This document shows positions 62,650 to 64,000 of a stretch of DNA of 64,000 nt, in pieces; position 1 is the stretch's first letter, and every line of letters starts with the position of its first letter. The DNA is taken from assembly GCA_031002005.1 (NCBI GenBank), contig JARYHS010009186.1:181314437-181378436 (forward strand), in the 5' to 3' direction. Position numbers and translations under genes: made by a program. The notes below the pieces were generated by a model. The model did no database searches. It was not told the origin of the DNA and was given only the letters and a program-made list of their open reading frames with translations. The stretch is from Vandiemenella viatica (lineage: Eukaryota > Arthropoda > Insecta > Orthoptera > Morabidae).

Positions 62650-64000
62650 CTAACTGGGGTACCTGGCTTCGCTCAGGGAGTTGACATGAGAATGTGTAGT
62701 AGTTAGAATAAAATTATAAACTTTAAAATAAAAGAAGTAAATTGAAATTTATTGAAAACATATTCTATTTACAATACTTGTTTATAAACAACATTTTTAA
62801 TTTTTTTATCTGGGGTATAGATGTACAAATTTTTGAATTTCCTACTTGGGAGCAAGCTACGTATAGTTGACCGTGAGAGAAGCAGGAATCTAAGGTTGAT
62901 GCCGCAATGTTTTAAAGTTTGTCCTTGCGCTTTGTTAATTCTGAAACTATAGGCTAATTTGATTTGAAATTGCACTTTTAAATTCAATAGAGATCGGAGG
63001 TATTCTGGAGATTTATGGTCTTCGTTGGGTAGTGGTAATAATGATCCCATTTTGTGATAGATTTGTTGTTGGATGGAAAAAGCATAATCGATTTCATCTC
63101 TGTTAGTATTGATCGAAGTGACACCAAAAGAAGTCATTTGAAAGCAGGCATTGTATGCTTTTATATTTTGAAGAAAGTGTTTCCATTCTGGATTTTCCCC
63201 GGTCATGTAATGTAGAAATTCCTGCGGTGGTACTTCCAGTGGTGTTAATCGAATTTTTACATTAATAAAACAGAATCCTGGTGTTTCTCCACTGAATTTT
63301 TTCGCATTGCAAAATTATCAGAAGTTATCAATTTTTCCGATTACAACATGTTTGTGTTTGTTATATTTTTTTGTCGGGTCGTAGTGGAATGCTTCATTTA
63401 TTAGGTTGTACTGTTTACTTGTCCTCGTCTGCACTTCTTGCAGGGTGATATTTCCATGGGTGGCTTGCGTTTGCAATCTTTTATTATAAGAGTGTGTTGC
63501 AATTCTTGATTCTTTAATTTGTTCATTTCATTGTTCTTCAGTTTCTCTGCTTCTCACGGTGCTCATTCTCATTCGTTGGGAACATAAACATGCCTGGCGC
63601 TCTTCGACTGTTTCGTTTTTTCGCTTTTTATTTTTTGTTTTGTTTCGCCATTTTGCTTCAGAACTGGTAAGATCTCCTCCTCTTTTAAGTTTGGGCATTG
63701 TATAAAATATAAATCAAATCAACTTTTTATTAAGAAATACACTAAGTACACTTTACACACTTTTCACATTTTATTTTCAATTTATATTCAGTCATTGTAC
63801 CACTTTAAATATTCACACTTCACAGTTCAGCCCTTAATTATCTTGAACAGCATGCCCTTCATGTAAAAATGGGAACCTTCATCACTGTTTGTTTTTATTC
63901 ACACACTGCACTACTTTGGAATTTTCACTTCTTTTTGGTTTTTGCCTTAGTCACTGATAAGAAATTGACATTTGAACCCACGACGGAACTTGCTTTATTT
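62650..64000 (-). mobile_element. Helitron derivative running off the window
   Basis: The minus-strand 3' end near 62650 reads GCGAAGCCAGGTACCCCAG then TTAG, where CTAG would be expected, so the terminus may have one substitution. Upstream lie helicase and Rep remnants (62769-63698). The region after 63700 is A/T-rich leader sequence; the 5' TC end lies outside the window. Confidence 0.65.
62769..63698 (-). pseudogene. Helitron replicase with internal deletion
   Basis: It starts with ATG at 63698 (MPKLKRGGDLTSSEAKWRNK) and an Arg/Glu-rich leader, stops near 63525, and continues in other frames (EAFHYDPTKKYNKHKHVVIG). The open part 63206-62769 reads NIKAYNACFQMTSFGVTSIN and YHKMGSLLPLPNEDHKSPEY (Helitron-like N domain), then directly LAYSFRINKAQGQTLKHCGI and LYIYTPDKKIKNVVYK (helicase C-terminal end). 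The Rep nickase His-Tyr motifs and most of the helicase are missing between them. Complete replicases have well over 1000 residues. Confidence 0.8.

Noticed and set aside
60192..64000. Ninth WDR43 exon inside the window
   Set aside because: I looked for sequence encoding the next Utp12 helices after an AG in the right phase and found none; the region is explained mostly by transposon remnants.

Overview
The window is animal nuclear DNA, most likely from an insect with a large, A+T-rich, transposon-filled genome. The evidence is a spliced host gene with introns up to 12 kb, mariner, Tc1, pogo, piggyBac, PIF/Harbinger and hAT elements, Helitrons with insect-type TC...CTAG ends, and tRNA-derived SINEs whose body resembles ones I know from polyneopteran insects. 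The species cannot be named from the sequence; Polyneoptera is an inference from the SINE body and the intron sizes.

Only one host gene is recognisable: the first eight coding exons (21577-60191, plus strand) of WDR43 (UTP5), a nucleolar WD40 protein of the small-subunit processome. All seven internal introns have GT-AG ends and the reading frame is continuous across every junction (477 complete codons). The rest of the Utp12 domain and the acidic tail are not found in the last 3.8 kb and probably lie beyond the window.

Layout. 1-2523: decayed hAT element related to those giving GTF2IRD2-like genes. 3594-14530: a three-level nest, with a 1.29-kb mariner split by a 9.6-kb Helitron, itself split by a 7.7-kb LTR retrotransposon with near-identical 1.4-kb LTRs. 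14531-21576: LINE fragments, a foldback element and an 846-bp element with a DUF4817-type ORF. Intron 1: a foldback inside a second TIR element, a Tc1-like transposase cut by a SINE, and another SINE. Intron 2: one LINE copy cut into three by two later insertions, one an exactly bounded Helitron. Intron 3: a pogo/Tigger remnant, a SINE-like repeat, and a 6-kb TIR element of unclear superfamily that hosts a piggyBac derivative and a tandemly organised Helitron. Intron 4: a hAT-type element with perfect 8-bp target duplications. Intron 6: a complete-ended mariner, a second piggyBac derivative and mariner remnants. Intron 7: the second DUF4817-type element and a CAGTGGCG-type MITE. After exon 8: PIF/Harbinger debris and two adjacent minus-strand Helitrons running off the window.

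No transposase, replicase or reverse transcriptase here looks intact. The value of the window lies in the exact element boundaries and the insertion order they give: mariner, then Helitron, then LTR element; LINE, then Helitron; Tc1, then SINE. All statements come from reading the sequence and remembered family features; no database search was run.
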